Assembly: GCF_900774055.1 (NCBI RefSeq)
Contig: NZ_CAAGSW010000002.1
Coordinates: 1 to 64,000, forward strand
DNA length: 64,000 nucleotides
From: Methanococcoides sp. AM1
GTDB lineage: Archaea > Halobacteriota > Methanosarcinia > Methanosarcinales > Methanosarcinaceae
Direction: 5' to 3'
Shown: piece after piece, positions 42,794-52,233 of the stretch
How the letters are laid out: every line of letters starts with the position of its first letter
Numbering within the stretch: the first letter of the stretch is position 1
The notes under the pieces: model-generated
Told to the model about the DNA's origin: nothing
Databases searched by the model: none
Seen by the model: the letters and a program-made list of their open reading frames with translations, nothing else
Translations under genes and position numbers: made by a program

Positions 42794-44041
42794 ATGAGAT
42801 CCACACAGGTAGAATACGCAAAGAACGGCACGCTGACTCCGGAAATGGAACATGTGGCTAAAGTTGAGTCCCTCGATGAGGAAACTGTACTCTCACGGGT
42901 TGCTGACGGAAGTCTTGTTGTGATGGTACGTGAAGGCTGTCCTCCTGTTGCGATCGGCAAAGGCGCGACTACGAAGATCAACGTTAACCTCGGGACATCT
43001 TCTGCAAGCATTGATCCCGAAGCAGAGCTGGAAAAGGTCAAGATTGCAGAGAAATATGGTGCGGATACCATCACAGACCTCTCAATGGGTGGCGATATCT
43101 CTGCTATCAGGAAGATGGTCTTTGACAACACAACCCTGCCAATTACCACTGTACCGGTCTACCAGGCAGTGGTGGAATGCGGGATGAAAGATGTTACCGG
43201 CGATGATGTTATCTCCTACCTCAGGAAGCAGGTGGATGAAGGTGTAAGCTCTGTTGTGGTTCATTGTGTGGAAAAGCAGATGCTTGAGAAATTAAAAGGC
43301 ACAGGTCGTATCATGGGAATGGTCTCAAAGGGCGGTTCCTTTACCAGTGTACTGATGCTCAAGGATGGCTGCGAGAATCCTTATCTTGAGAATTTCGATG
43401 AAGTTCTTTCAATATTGAAAAAGAACGATGTTGTCCTCTCCCTCGGGAACACCATGCGAAGTGGCTGTGTCCATGACCTCTGTGATAGCCCGCAGATGAT
43501 GGAGATCGAGAGAAACGCAAGGCTTGCAAAGCAGGCAAATGAAGCCGGTGTGCAGGTAATTATCGAGGGCATGGGGGGGCATGTTCAGGCAAATGACATT
43601 CCTGAGCACATCAAGGCACATCGTTCCCTTTCTAACTTCCCGCTCTTTGTGGCCGGTCCGCTGCCAACGGATGTTGGTATGGGATATGACCACATCTCCG
43701 GTGCGGTTGGTGCAAGCATTGCCAGCGGAAATGGTGCTGATTATCTCTGCTACATCACTCCTGCCGAACACCTTTCCCTTCCGACACCTGAACAGGTCCG
43801 GGAAGGACTCATCGCTTTCAGGATCGCAGCACATATTGGTGATTCAATGAAATACGGTCTGGATGAGAGGGACAAGCTCCTTGCTGACAGGCGTGCAAAG
43901 TTCGACTGGGATGGGCAGATGGAACTTGCTCTTGACCCTGATAAACCAAAAGGGATGTGCCCGCAGACAGGTCCCTGTTCCATGTGCGGTGAATACTGCG
44001 CTATCAAGATAATGTCCGATTATTTATCCGGCGGTGCATGA
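42794..44041 (+). CDS. thiC: ThiC-family phosphomethylpyrimidine synthase
   Basis: This radical SAM enzyme makes the HMP-P pyrimidine of thiamine from AIR. The 415-residue protein shows YAKNGTLTPEM (about 8-18), the KINVNLGTSS segment, DLSMGGDI, and the C-terminal 4Fe-4S motif CSMCGEYC (about 396-403). It is shorter than bacterial ThiC, as typical for archaea. Methanogens may carry ThiC-related enzymes such as BzaF that make hydroxybenzimidazole for cobamides, so exact product needs care. No TPP riboswitch is visible in the 32-nt gap. It is followed at once by cofE. Confidence 0.9.
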   Translation: MRSTQVEYAKNGTLTPEMEHVAKVESLDEETVLSRVADGSLVVMVREGCPPVAIGKGATTKINVNLGTSSASIDPEAELEKVKIAEKYGADTITDLSMGGDISAIRKMVFDNTTLPITTVPVYQAVVECGMKDVTGDDVISYLRKQVDEGVSSVVVHCVEKQMLEKLKGTGRIMGMVSKGGSFTSVLMLKDGCENPYLENFDEVLSILKKNDVVLSLGNTMRSGCVHDLCDSPQMMEIERNARLAKQANEAGVQVIIEGMGGHVQANDIPEHIKAHRSLSNFPLFVAGPLPTDVGMGYDHISGAVGASIASGNGADYLCYITPAEHLSLPTPEQVREGLIAFRIAAHIGDSMKYGLDERDKLLADRRAKFDWDGQMELALDPDKPKGMCPQTGPCSMCGEYCAIKIMSDYLSGGA

Positions 44042-44042
44042 A

Positions 44043-44819
44043 TTGAGTTCTGAACTTCCTTGTATGCAGGTCATTGGTATACGCACTCCCCTGATTAAAC
44101 CGGGGGATAATATCGTAGAAGTGCTAATCTCTTCCCTCAATGAAAATGAGATATTCCTGCAGGACGGGGATGTGCTGGTGCTGGCAGAGTCTGCAGTGGC
44201 CACATCAGAAGGCAGGATGGTAGATCTTTCCACGGTCGTCCCGGGAAAAGAAGCAGAGGAACTTGCACACAAGTACTGTGTGGATTCCAGGGAAATGGAG
44301 CTTGTTCTCTGTGAATGCGATGAGATCATCGGCGGTGTACCGGGAGCAGCTCTTACGATCACAAAGGGAACCCTTTCCCCGAATGCCGGTATAGACGGTT
44401 CCAACGCACCTGAGGGTCATGTGGTCCTCCTGCCTGAGAACGCACAAAAAAGTGCAGCCAGGATCCGTGCCGGCATGGAGGAGTTCTGCTGCTGTCATCT
44501 CGGGGTAATAATCGGGGACAGCAGGACACAGCCTTTGCGCCTTGGGTGCGTGGGTGTGGCACTGGGGACATCAGGCATCGTTCCTGTGGAGGATGCAAGA
44601 GGTTCAAAGGACCTTTTCGGTAAGACCCTTCACATAACTCGCAAGGCGGTTGCGGATAATCTGGTCTCTGCTTCCCAGTTGTTGATGGGTGAAGCAGATG
44701 AATGCATCCCGTGCGTTCTGATACGTGGTGCACCTGTGAAGATGGTAAAGGGGTCGGAAGAAATGCCACTTTTCACTCCTGAGGAGTGTATGTATTACAG
44801 CAATATCAAACGTAAATAA
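44043..44819 (+). CDS. cofE: Coenzyme F420-0:L-glutamate ligase
   Basis: The enzyme adds glutamates to coenzyme F420, the hydride carrier of methanogenesis. It shows IGIRTPLIKPGDN (about 12-24), DVLVLAESAVATSEG (about 43-57), HLGVIIGDSRTQPLR (about 153-167) with the nucleotide/metal site, and LGTSGIVPVEDARGSKDLFG. Length is typical (about 250). The start is unclear: a TTG at 44043, a GTG at 44034 overlapping thiC, or ATG 44064. It is likely translated with thiC. Confidence 0.94.
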   Translation: MSSELPCMQVIGIRTPLIKPGDNIVEVLISSLNENEIFLQDGDVLVLAESAVATSEGRMVDLSTVVPGKEAEELAHKYCVDSREMELVLCECDEIIGGVPGAALTITKGTLSPNAGIDGSNAPEGHVVLLPENAQKSAARIRAGMEEFCCCHLGVIIGDSRTQPLRLGCVGVALGTSGIVPVEDARGSKDLFGKTLHITRKAVADNLVSASQLLMGEADECIPCVLIRGAPVKMVKGSEEMPLFTPEECMYYSNIKRK

Positions 44820-44969
44820 GTCGATTGATGTTATTTTTTACATCTGGAGCACTAATTGATGTTTTCTTATTTATTGCCGTAGACCAAAATTATTTATAGA
44901 ATAACGACATGGTTTTGTGTGAAGCATACAATACCCTTTTTACTTTTACAAAACCAAAGGTGATTATCA

Positions 44970-45239
44970 ATGAGCAATGTAGTAGTAATGGACTTTACCG
45001 CAACATGGTGCGGACCTTGCCAGATGCAGAAACCGATCCTTGAAGAGCTTGAAGGCGAGATGGGCGACAAGGTAGAATTCAAGATGGTGGATGTTGACCA
45101 GAACAATGCCCTTGCAGGCAAATATGGGATCAGTGCAGTTCCTACTCTTATCATTGAGAAGGACGGAGCTGAGGTCAAACGTTTCACCGGTGTGACAAGT
45201 GTCGATGTACTTCGCTCAGAGCTTGGCAAGCTCGTATGA
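44970..45239 (+). CDS. Thioredoxin-like protein
   Basis: The 89-residue protein contains the active site TATWCGPCQ (Cys14, Cys17) and the cis-proline VPT in SAVPTLII (about 62-69). It is shorter than E. coli thioredoxin, as is common in methanogens. Methanogens have several such proteins used for redox control. AGGTGAT precedes the ATG; it appears monocistronic with a TATA-like box near 44888. Confidence 0.93.
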   Translation: MSNVVVMDFTATWCGPCQMQKPILEELEGEMGDKVEFKMVDVDQNNALAGKYGISAVPTLIIEKDGAEVKRFTGVTSVDVLRSELGKLV

Positions 45240-45358
45240 GCTTTTCCTTTTCTTTCATTAATTCATTTCTCTTTTCCCTTCATTTTTATTCTTTTTAAGT
45301 TCTTCATTCTGACAACATGTAAATACCTTGATACATATCCCGTAAACTGAGGTATCAC

Positions 45359-46372
45359 TTGGATAGGTTGATAGATATGGGAGTTCTGGCGTGCCGCCAG
45401 AAGAATTCGCGAGGAACTTTTAAGCCCCATCTTGCTGTAAGGTTCAGGTCAGAAGATGGGAAGGTTTGCACGTTTTCCGTTGATTCCACACGTGTCCCGA
45501 AAAAACAACCTCAACCGGATGCCTATCTCATAACTCATGCTCATTCTGATCACCACGGCAAGTCTGCCATGCTCTCTGAGCTTTCGGTCTGTACTGATAA
45601 GACCGCAGTAGCGCTTGAGATACGCCATGATCGCAAGTTCAAAGGCAAGACCGTTGACATGTGCGGATTCATAGAGGTCAATGGCACAACTGTACGGACA
45701 TATCCCACAGGGCATACTGCAGGAGCAGTTGCATTTTACTGGGTTAATGATGTCGGGACGCGGATACTTGTCACAGGGGATGTGAAGGACCCTTCCGCAT
45801 TGCCAAAATGTGATTTGCTGATCACCGAGGCAAATTACGGAGATCATACCGATCCTTCATGTCATTTTGAGGATGATGTCGAGGGCTTCAGGGATGCCCT
45901 GCAATCCGGCTCCCGGGTTGCTTTTGGAGCATATGCTTTTGGAAAAGCGCAGCGTGCGGTGGAGCTTTTGCGTGAGATCGGGCATGATGGTCCTATTGCC
46001 ATGGAAGAAAAATCACTGATGCTTTCAAACAGGCTTCTGGATGAACCCGGGGAACTTGTGGGATTGGGCGAGTTTGATGAGGATGCTGTTTGCATCGTGC
46101 CTCCGTGGGATCTGGGGAAGCTACCTCGTAACATGGCCAAATATGTGATGACGGGCAGACAGGACTATTATTATCCATCGATTCAAATAAGTGACCATCT
46201 GGATGCGAACGGGCTTGTGGATATGGTCGAGAGGATCGATCCCGAAATGACCCTGGTGTATCATCCGGGTGGAGATCGGCCCGGTAAATTCGCTTCTTAC
46301 CTGAACAGCATTGGAAGGGGAGCTGTTTGCCTTGAGGATGTTGACAACATTCTTGGCAATGATTTCCTCTGA
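45359..46372 (+). CDS. Metallo-beta-lactamase fold hydrolase (exonuclease-like)
   Basis: The 337-residue protein has the metal motif THAHSDHHG (about 58-66), GHTAGAVAF (about 119-127) and LVTGDVKD (about 137-144), with HPGG near the end. It resembles the MBL-fold RNA/DNA exonuclease group without the beta-CASP insert being clearly visible; substrate is unknown. The TTG at 45359 has GAGGT 5 bases upstream; ATG 45377 is the alternative. Confidence 0.85.
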   Translation: MDRLIDMGVLACRQKNSRGTFKPHLAVRFRSEDGKVCTFSVDSTRVPKKQPQPDAYLITHAHSDHHGKSAMLSELSVCTDKTAVALEIRHDRKFKGKTVDMCGFIEVNGTTVRTYPTGHTAGAVAFYWVNDVGTRILVTGDVKDPSALPKCDLLITEANYGDHTDPSCHFEDDVEGFRDALQSGSRVAFGAYAFGKAQRAVELLREIGHDGPIAMEEKSLMLSNRLLDEPGELVGLGEFDEDAVCIVPPWDLGKLPRNMAKYVMTGRQDYYYPSIQISDHLDANGLVDMVERIDPEMTLVYHPGGDRPGKFASYLNSIGRGAVCLEDVDNILGNDFL

Positions 46373-46472
46373 TTTTGTAATTTTTATGATTTTTGTGCTT
46401 CAGGAATAAACGTTTATATATGTTCTGATGTTTATAACACCCAATCATATTTATCCCAGGAGAAGAAGCCAA

Positions 46473-46862
46473 TTGAAAAAAGAAAGCAAAAAGAAGTCAG
46501 GTGGCACAAAGGATAATGCAGATCAGTCTGACGCTCCTGTTGTCTCAAAGCCTACGGTGATAAAGGAAAAAACACCTGAGGAACGTAAGGCAGCTCACGT
46601 ACAGGGTATAATCAAGACCGCTATCGCTGCATTCATTGGTATGATCGCAGGATTTGGCGCCTTTTACAGGTTTGGTGCAGGTACTGAAACTCCCTGGTAT
46701 GCGGCATTGGTCATCGTTGCTGTGCTAGCATATTATGCGCAGCGTGTTATCTATCCTGCTATCAAGATAAATACGAAGGAGTTCGGTCTTAAGGATTGGT
46801 TCTACGTCGAATTCATCGTAATTGACTTCTGTCTTGTGACATGGACGCTGTTGTTGAACTGA
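46473..46862 (+). CDS. EMC6-like small membrane protein
   Basis: The 129-residue protein has a highly charged, Lys-rich N-terminus (about 1-45) and three hydrophobic helices, matching the archaeal EMC6-like family, proposed to act in membrane protein insertion. The start is a TTG with AGGAGAA upstream; no suitable ATG exists nearby except an upstream frame to 46428 that lacks a site. It lies between the MBL-fold gene and RLI, on the same strand. Confidence 0.8.
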   Translation: MKKESKKKSGGTKDNADQSDAPVVSKPTVIKEKTPEERKAAHVQGIIKTAIAAFIGMIAGFGAFYRFGAGTETPWYAALVIVAVLAYYAQRVIYPAIKINTKEFGLKDWFYVEFIVIDFCLVTWTLLLN

Positions 46863-46967
46863 CACAGCCCATGATCCTGCTTTTTTTGTATTTACACAGC
46901 CAGTTCAGCTCAGTTCAATTAGTTTGATTAATTTATACACTTTATTAAATAACTTCAGTGATGTCCC

Positions 46968-48734
46968 ATGCGAATTGCAATATTGAACAAGGATAGATGC
47001 CAGCCAAGGCGATGCAGCCACGAATGTGAAAAATACTGTCCGAGGGTCAGGACCGGCGATGAGACCATTGTCTTTGGAGAGGACGGCAAGGCCATCATCT
47101 CCGAGGAACTCTGTGTAGGTTGCGGCATCTGTATCAACAAATGTCCTTTTGATGCCATTATGATAATCGGTCTGCCTGAAGCATTGACCGAACCAACCCA
47201 CAGGTATGGTCCCAATGGATTTGCCCTCTATGGGCTCCCCACGCCTCAGGTAGGCAGGGTTACTGGTATCCTTGGACCTAACGGTATCGGTAAAAGTACT
47301 TCCGTCCAGATACTTTCAGGAGCTGTTGTTCCTAACTTCGGTGGCGATAACAACGACTGGGATAAGGTTCTGGAGCACTATTCCGGAACTGCCATGCATG
47401 ATTATTTCAAAGATGTGATCGATGGCAAGATCAAGGTATCCCAAAAACCACAATATGTGGATATGATCCCGAAAGCTTTCAATGGCAAGACCCGTGATCT
47501 TCTGGAAGGTACCGATGAGCGAGGTGTACTGGATGAGCTTGTTGAAAGGCTCGATCTGGCTCCTATAATCAACCGCAATATCGGAGACCTCAGTGGTGGT
47601 GAACTGCAGAGGGTTGCCATTGCAGCCTGTGCCGCAAGGGATGCTGACTTCTATTTCTTTGATGAGATCAGTCCATATCTGGATATCTACCAGCGTATCA
47701 ATTCCTCTAAGCTCATACAGGAGCTTTCAGCCGAAAAGGCAGTCCTTGTCGTGGAACACGATCTTGCTATACTGGATATGCTGTCAGATGTCGTTCAGGT
47801 AGCCTATGGTGTGCCTGGCGGGTACGGTGTAGTGACCCACCCCAAAGGCGTGCGTGTAGCTATCAACCAGTACCTCAAGGGTTTCCTTCCTGAAGAGAAC
47901 GTTCGTATCCGTCCGGATGCCATAACTTTCGAGGTCCATCCTCCACGCGTGGAAACGGATATTGCATCACTCGTGGATTACAGTGCATTCTCCAAGAAAT
48001 ACGGCGATACCTTCTCACTTGAGACAGATGCCGGCTCCCTTAAACAGGGAGAGGTTATCGGTATCGTAGGTCCCAATGGTATTGGTAAATCCACCTTTGT
48101 CCAGATTCTTGCAGGGGAGATCGAGCCTGATGAGGGCGAGATGGACATTGATGTTTCCATCTCCTACAAGCCACAGTATATCAAAGGTGAAGACACGATG
48201 CAGGTACAGATGTTCCTGAGGAGCATTACCCGCAGGTTCGATACAAGTTACTATCAGGCAGAAGTTGTCAAGCCACTCCAGCTTGAACCTCTCTTCGAGA
48301 AAATGCTCAGTGATCTCAGTGGTGGTGAGCTGCAGAGGGTAGCAATTGCTGCATGTCTCTCAAGGGATGCCGACCTTTACATCCTTGACGAGCCAAGTGC
48401 ACACCTTGATGTGGAACAGCGTTCCCTTGCCACAAAAGCCATCAAGAGGTTTGCTGAGAACAACGGTAAGACCGCTCTGGTGGTAGACCATGACATATAC
48501 ATGATCGATATGCTCAGCGAAAGGCTGATCGTTTTCGAAGGTACGCCTGCTGTTTATGGTAAAGCACACCGTCCATCGAGTATGCAGGATGGTATGAATA
48601 AGTTCCTTTCAGACCTTAATATCACGTTCAGAAGGGATGAGGATACAGCACGTCCAAGGGTTAACAAGCAGGGTTCCCGCCTTGACAGGGAACAGAAAGC
48701 AGAGGGTGAATATTACTACAGGCTGGATGAGTGA
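46968..48734 (+). CDS. Ribosome recycling ATPase RLI/ABCE1
   Basis: RLI splits ribosomes after termination. The 588-residue protein has an N-terminal double 4Fe-4S domain (CQPRRCSHECEKYCP about 11-25, and CVGCGICINKCP about 51-62), two ABC ATPase domains with GPNGIGKST (about 105 and about 366), two signatures LSGGELQR, and Walker B motifs DEISPYLD and DEPSAHLD. Everything is as expected for archaeal ABCE1. Confidence 0.97.
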   Translation: MRIAILNKDRCQPRRCSHECEKYCPRVRTGDETIVFGEDGKAIISEELCVGCGICINKCPFDAIMIIGLPEALTEPTHRYGPNGFALYGLPTPQVGRVTGILGPNGIGKSTSVQILSGAVVPNFGGDNNDWDKVLEHYSGTAMHDYFKDVIDGKIKVSQKPQYVDMIPKAFNGKTRDLLEGTDERGVLDELVERLDLAPIINRNIGDLSGGELQRVAIAACAARDADFYFFDEISPYLDIYQRINSSKLIQELSAEKAVLVVEHDLAILDMLSDVVQVAYGVPGGYGVVTHPKGVRVAINQYLKGFLPEENVRIRPDAITFEVHPPRVETDIASLVDYSAFSKKYGDTFSLETDAGSLKQGEVIGIVGPNGIGKSTFVQILAGEIEPDEGEMDIDVSISYKPQYIKGEDTMQVQMFLRSITRRFDTSYYQAEVVKPLQLEPLFEKMLSDLSGGELQRVAIAACLSRDADLYILDEPSAHLDVEQRSLATKAIKRFAENNGKTALVVDHDIYMIDMLSERLIVFEGTPAVYGKAHRPSSMQDGMNKFLSDLNITFRRDEDTARPRVNKQGSRLDREQKAEGEYYYRLDE

Positions 48735-48792
48735 AAGCTCATCCCTCTAATTTTTTGACCTTTTATTTCAGTCTTTTATTTTCATGAATTTC

Positions 48793-49098
48793 TTATTTTA
48801 TCGGTCGCTTGTTCTTTGAAAGGTACCACGTAAGGAACTCTGTATAGAGTATGATCCCTATGATGGTGGACCAGACGAACAGCAGCAGATGATAGTTGTT
48901 GATGGGCACAAGTCCTCCTGCAAGCCTTGCATGTTCATGTGCCAGAAATACATTTGCTGTCTCAGGTACAGCAACAATGGTTACTAAAGGAACTACGAGC
49001 AGTACAATGGCTGCCATTAAAGAAGAGTAATTGACAAGCAGATACAGCACAATAGCAGCGAACAGTGCGAATATAAATACCGCTATGCTGAGTCCCAC
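48793..49098 (-). CDS. Small membrane protein of unknown function
   Basis: The 101-residue protein has three hydrophobic helices (about 3-24, 29-46, 68-90) and a basic tail SKNKRPIK. It begins with GTG at 49098; a strong GGAGGA lies 15 bases upstream, which is far, so an unusual ATT start one codon earlier is possible. It is downstream of the surface protein gene on the same strand with 81 bases between. I do not recognise a family. Confidence 0.65.
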   Translation of the reverse strand: MGLSIAVFIFALFAAIVLYLLVNYSSLMAAIVLLVVPLVTIVAVPETANVFLAHEHARLAGGLVPINNYHLLLFVWSTIIGIILYTEFLTWYLSKNKRPIK

Positions 49099-49179
49099 AA
49101 TGTCCGTTTTAGTTCCTCCTTTTGATTTGGGTACAGATTATTTTTATTGTATGCGTTTAATGCAACCTTTTCGACTTAT

Positions 49180-50952
49180 TCAATGTGACCTGCGTATATA
49201 AAAATATGCAATAAGCGGGACGATGGAAAGTACACCTGCTATTGTGGCAAATGCTGATAACAGAAAACTTGCATGTTCTCCTCTCGGGAGTGAGGAATTT
49301 TCCATATTGATGCTCTCACTTTCGATGTTCATTTCAGCGGGTCCAAGTGAGTAAACATAGAGCTTCACAACGTTCGATCCGAATTTCCCTTGAAGTTTCT
49401 CTTCATCGGTGTATGTAACCATTGCAGGTGGCAGATCAAAGATACCTTCTTCCTGTACAAGCATCGTATATGTGATCCACTTTTGATCCCCGACCTCAAG
49501 CAAGCCTTCACAGCTTTTCTCTCCACTAACGAATTTGAATCCGGCAGGGATCTCCTCTGTTAAAGATACTTCAAGATCACTAGTGCCGATGTTCGTGATC
49601 GTTACCGTTACGTCAACCTCCTCTCCTGTGAAAACATCATTGAGGCTAACATCTTTTTCGATCTCCAGTAATGCTCCTTCAACATCGATGTTCACTGCAG
49701 CATTATCCGATACAACGCTGTAAGTTTCCCCCTGTGAGTACCAGCTTGCAATTGCCGGTCCCAGTTCATACGTTCCGGCGACTGTGGGTAATGCCTTGTA
49801 TCGTATATTCTCTGATCTTCCGGCACCAATGAATACTGTCCAGTCCGTTGCCTCCACTCCCACAGGCATGAAAGTTGAAGGTATTGGGTCATGTATGTTA
49901 ACTTCATGTCCAATACTTGCATTGTTGTAGACCACCATTTCGACGATGATCTTCCTTTTAGTTTTGTCCTCTTCTGTCAGAAGATGGGTATCAATTGTCT
50001 TTTCAATAGATATGTACGGTTCCACAATGGTCTGCGCTGTCGTTGTATTCTGGTAGTTGTTTCCCCTATAGTCATAACCGTCAACGTTCACATCGATCAT
50101 TATGTTCTCTTTTACCGGTGTTTCGGGGAATGTGAGGTTGACAGGTATCTTGTAGATCTTCAATGTATCAAGCATTGCAAGCTCGTAGCTTACCGGATCA
50201 AGCTGTCCGCTACTGGCAGATGCAGTGATGGTGATACCTCTTGCAGGTATCGTTCCTGTGTTTTTCAGGATTATCTCAAAAGAAGCAGGTATGTTCGGGG
50301 AATACTGGTCTGCAAGGCCGTTGATCTCTACTTTGAAGCCTGGTTCACCTGGTTGGTACAACTGTAAATTGATCTCCTTGTTATCCCTGTCAATGTAGGT
50401 GACTCTTAACAGTATGTCATCTGAATATTTTTGATAGGTATTTGTTTCGTATTCATTAACGTATGCTTTCCCATCGATTGTAACTTCCATAGTAGCAACG
50501 GTATCACTCACATTGAGCAATTTGATGATGGCATTGTCCACCTGCACCGTGTCTTCTACTGCAAGCTTCCGGCTCTCAGATGGTATCCAGACAAGCTCGT
50601 ATTCGTGAAGATACAGTTCGAGAGCAACCTTCGTTTCGTCAATTGAAAGCGTTCTTACCTTGAGGTCCTTTTCATGGACGAATTCATTGTTAAGCGAAGC
50701 ATCTGCAAAGAAGCTCTTCTGGAACTCTCCGTTAACATATAGAAGTAATGTAGCGGAAAAACCGTCATCATCTTCATTGATCTCATGGAGCTTGACTGTG
50801 TATTTTTCTGCGGATGCCCTGTCTCCTGTTGCAAGATCAAAGACCCCCTGATGCACCCATATCTCCTCATACTGGAATTCATCTGCAGCTGAGGATATGC
50901 CTGTTAAAAAAAGGACCATCAGGATTGCAAGAGCAATACGCTTTAAATGCAT
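49180..50952 (-). CDS. COG1361-like cell-surface protein with repeated CARDB/DUF11-type domains
   Basis: The 590-residue protein has a signal peptide (MHLKRIALAILMVLFLTG, from ATG 50952), a beta-rich ectodomain with several repeats of Ig-like type (KNTGTIPARGITITASASS about 240, ITNIGTSDLEVSL about 490), and a C-terminal membrane helix (about 560-582) with RRSH end. It is probably a membrane-anchored surface protein. A longer N-terminal frame reaches 51051 but would place the signal peptide internally, so I reject it. It is divergent from hisF. Confidence 0.75.
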   Translation of the reverse strand: MHLKRIALAILMVLFLTGISSAADEFQYEEIWVHQGVFDLATGDRASAEKYTVKLHEINEDDDGFSATLLLYVNGEFQKSFFADASLNNEFVHEKDLKVRTLSIDETKVALELYLHEYELVWIPSESRKLAVEDTVQVDNAIIKLLNVSDTVATMEVTIDGKAYVNEYETNTYQKYSDDILLRVTYIDRDNKEINLQLYQPGEPGFKVEINGLADQYSPNIPASFEIILKNTGTIPARGITITASASSGQLDPVSYELAMLDTLKIYKIPVNLTFPETPVKENIMIDVNVDGYDYRGNNYQNTTTAQTIVEPYISIEKTIDTHLLTEEDKTKRKIIVEMVVYNNASIGHEVNIHDPIPSTFMPVGVEATDWTVFIGAGRSENIRYKALPTVAGTYELGPAIASWYSQGETYSVVSDNAAVNIDVEGALLEIEKDVSLNDVFTGEEVDVTVTITNIGTSDLEVSLTEEIPAGFKFVSGEKSCEGLLEVGDQKWITYTMLVQEEGIFDLPPAMVTYTDEEKLQGKFGSNVVKLYVYSLGPAEMNIESESINMENSSLPRGEHASFLLSAFATIAGVLSIVPLIAYFYIRRSH

Positions 50953-51080
50953 TAGCCATTTTTTATGTGGCTCATAGCGTTTAAATATACCGTTCAGAGT
51001 GACGATGGGTGCACGTCCTTTTGAGCATATACTCTCATCCTTCAACAACATTTAATTAGAGGACATTCATTACCTAAACT

Positions 51081-51902
51081 ATGCTTACAAAGAGGATTAT
51101 ACCCTGTCTTGATGTTACCCTTGATTCAGAAGGTGGCACCGTGGTCAAAGGTGTTGAATTCGTAGATCTCAAAAAAGCAGGCGATCCTGTGGACCTTGCT
51201 AAACGCTACAATGAGCAGGGAGCGGATGAACTTGTTTTCTTGGATATTACAGCATCCCACGAAGGCCGCTCAACAATGATCGATGTGATAGAGCGTACTG
51301 CTAACGAGGTCTTTATCCCACTGACCGTCGGTGGAGGTATCAATTCTGTGGAGGATGTCAGGCAAATTCTGCGTGCAGGTGCAGATAAGGTATCCATCAA
51401 CACTTCTGCGGTGAAGAACCCTCAGCTGATCAAGGAGGCTTCCGATATATTCGGTTCACAGTGTATTGTGACCGCTATCGACTGCAAACGCAATACGGAT
51501 GTTGAGGATAATCAGGACAAGACAATTCTCGAGCTTGAGGACGGAACTCCTGCATGGTATGAAGTAGTGATCTATGGTGGTCGCAAACCCACAGGCCTGG
51601 ATGCTGTCCAGTGGGCGAAGAAGGTAGAAGAGCTTGGTTCCGGTGAGATCTTGCTGACGAGTATGGATCGTGACGGCACCTATGATGGTTTCGATATCCC
51701 TATCACAAGGAAACTTTCAGAAGAGCTGGAGATCCCTATCATCGCTTCTGGTGGCGTCGGGAAACCTGAGCACATGTATGGAGGTTTCATCGATGGTAAA
51801 GCTGATGCCGGACTTGCTGCCAGTATCTTCCACTTCGGCGAGTATACTGTGCGTGATGTGAAAGAAGCACTTGATAAAAAGAATATTCCTGTCAGGCTTT
51901 GA
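51081..51902 (+). CDS. hisF: Imidazole glycerol phosphate synthase, cyclase subunit
   Basis: With HisH this enzyme makes IGP and AICAR. The 273-residue TIM barrel starts with the classical [12 protein letters not shown] (2-13; catalytic Asp11-type), has [11 protein letters not shown], and [16 protein letters not shown] (about 191-206, catalytic second Asp). An insert of about 20 residues, [20 protein letters not shown], lies before [11 protein letters not shown], slightly longer than in bacteria. It heads an operon-like run with mazG, the U32 peptidase and the nucleotide hydrolase. Confidence 0.97.
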   Translation: MLTKRIIPCLDVTLDSEGGTVVKGVEFVDLKKAGDPVDLAKRYNEQGADELVFLDITASHEGRSTMIDVIERTANEVFIPLTVGGGINSVEDVRQILRAGADKVSINTSAVKNPQLIKEASDIFGSQCIVTAIDCKRNTDVEDNQDKTILELEDGTPAWYEVVIYGGRKPTGLDAVQWAKKVEELGSGEILLTSMDRDGTYDGFDIPITRKLSEELEIPIIASGGVGKPEHMYGGFIDGKADAGLAASIFHFGEYTVRDVKEALDKKNIPVRL

Positions 51903-51943
51903 TCACAATTCTTTATCCTGATAACATTTAAGGAGCTGACAAT

Positions 51944-52231
51944 ATGGAGATCTCAGAATTCCAGAAACTTATGTATGACCTCTACGCACACAATGATAAA
52001 CGCAGAGGAGCTGCTGCCACCACTCTCTGGCTGGTCGAGGAGATCGGGGAGCTGGCAGAGGCAGTTCGCAGGGAGGACATGGAGAACCTGAGGGAAGAGC
52101 TTGCAGATTGTTTTGCCTGGATAGGTGCCCTGGCAAATCTCTTCGAGATCGACCTCGAGGCAGCGTTCCTGGAAAAGTATCCGCTTGTATGCCCTACCTG
52201 CGGGAAGAATCCTTGCATTTGTACTGACTGA
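51944..52231 (+). CDS. MazG-like nucleotide pyrophosphohydrolase with zinc-knuckle tail
   Basis: The 95-residue protein carries the MazG helix motif TLWLVEEIGELAEAVRRED (about 23-41, EEIxE type) and ENLREELADCFAW (about 44-56, with the EExxD metal site). After residue 75 it ends in CPTCGKNPCICTD, a probable zinc-binding tail. It may remove non-canonical NTPs. It has an AAGGAG ribosome binding site and starts 42 bases after hisF; HisE is also a MazG-fold enzyme, but the sequence reads as MazG. Confidence 0.88.
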   Translation: MEISEFQKLMYDLYAHNDKRRGAAATTLWLVEEIGELAEAVRREDMENLREELADCFAWIGALANLFEIDLEAAFLEKYPLVCPTCGKNPCICTD

Positions 52232-52233
52232 TC

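Noticed and set aside
50953-51051. N-terminal extension of the COG1361-like surface protein
   Set aside because: It would bury the signal peptide about 33 residues inside the protein and runs into the hisF promoter region.
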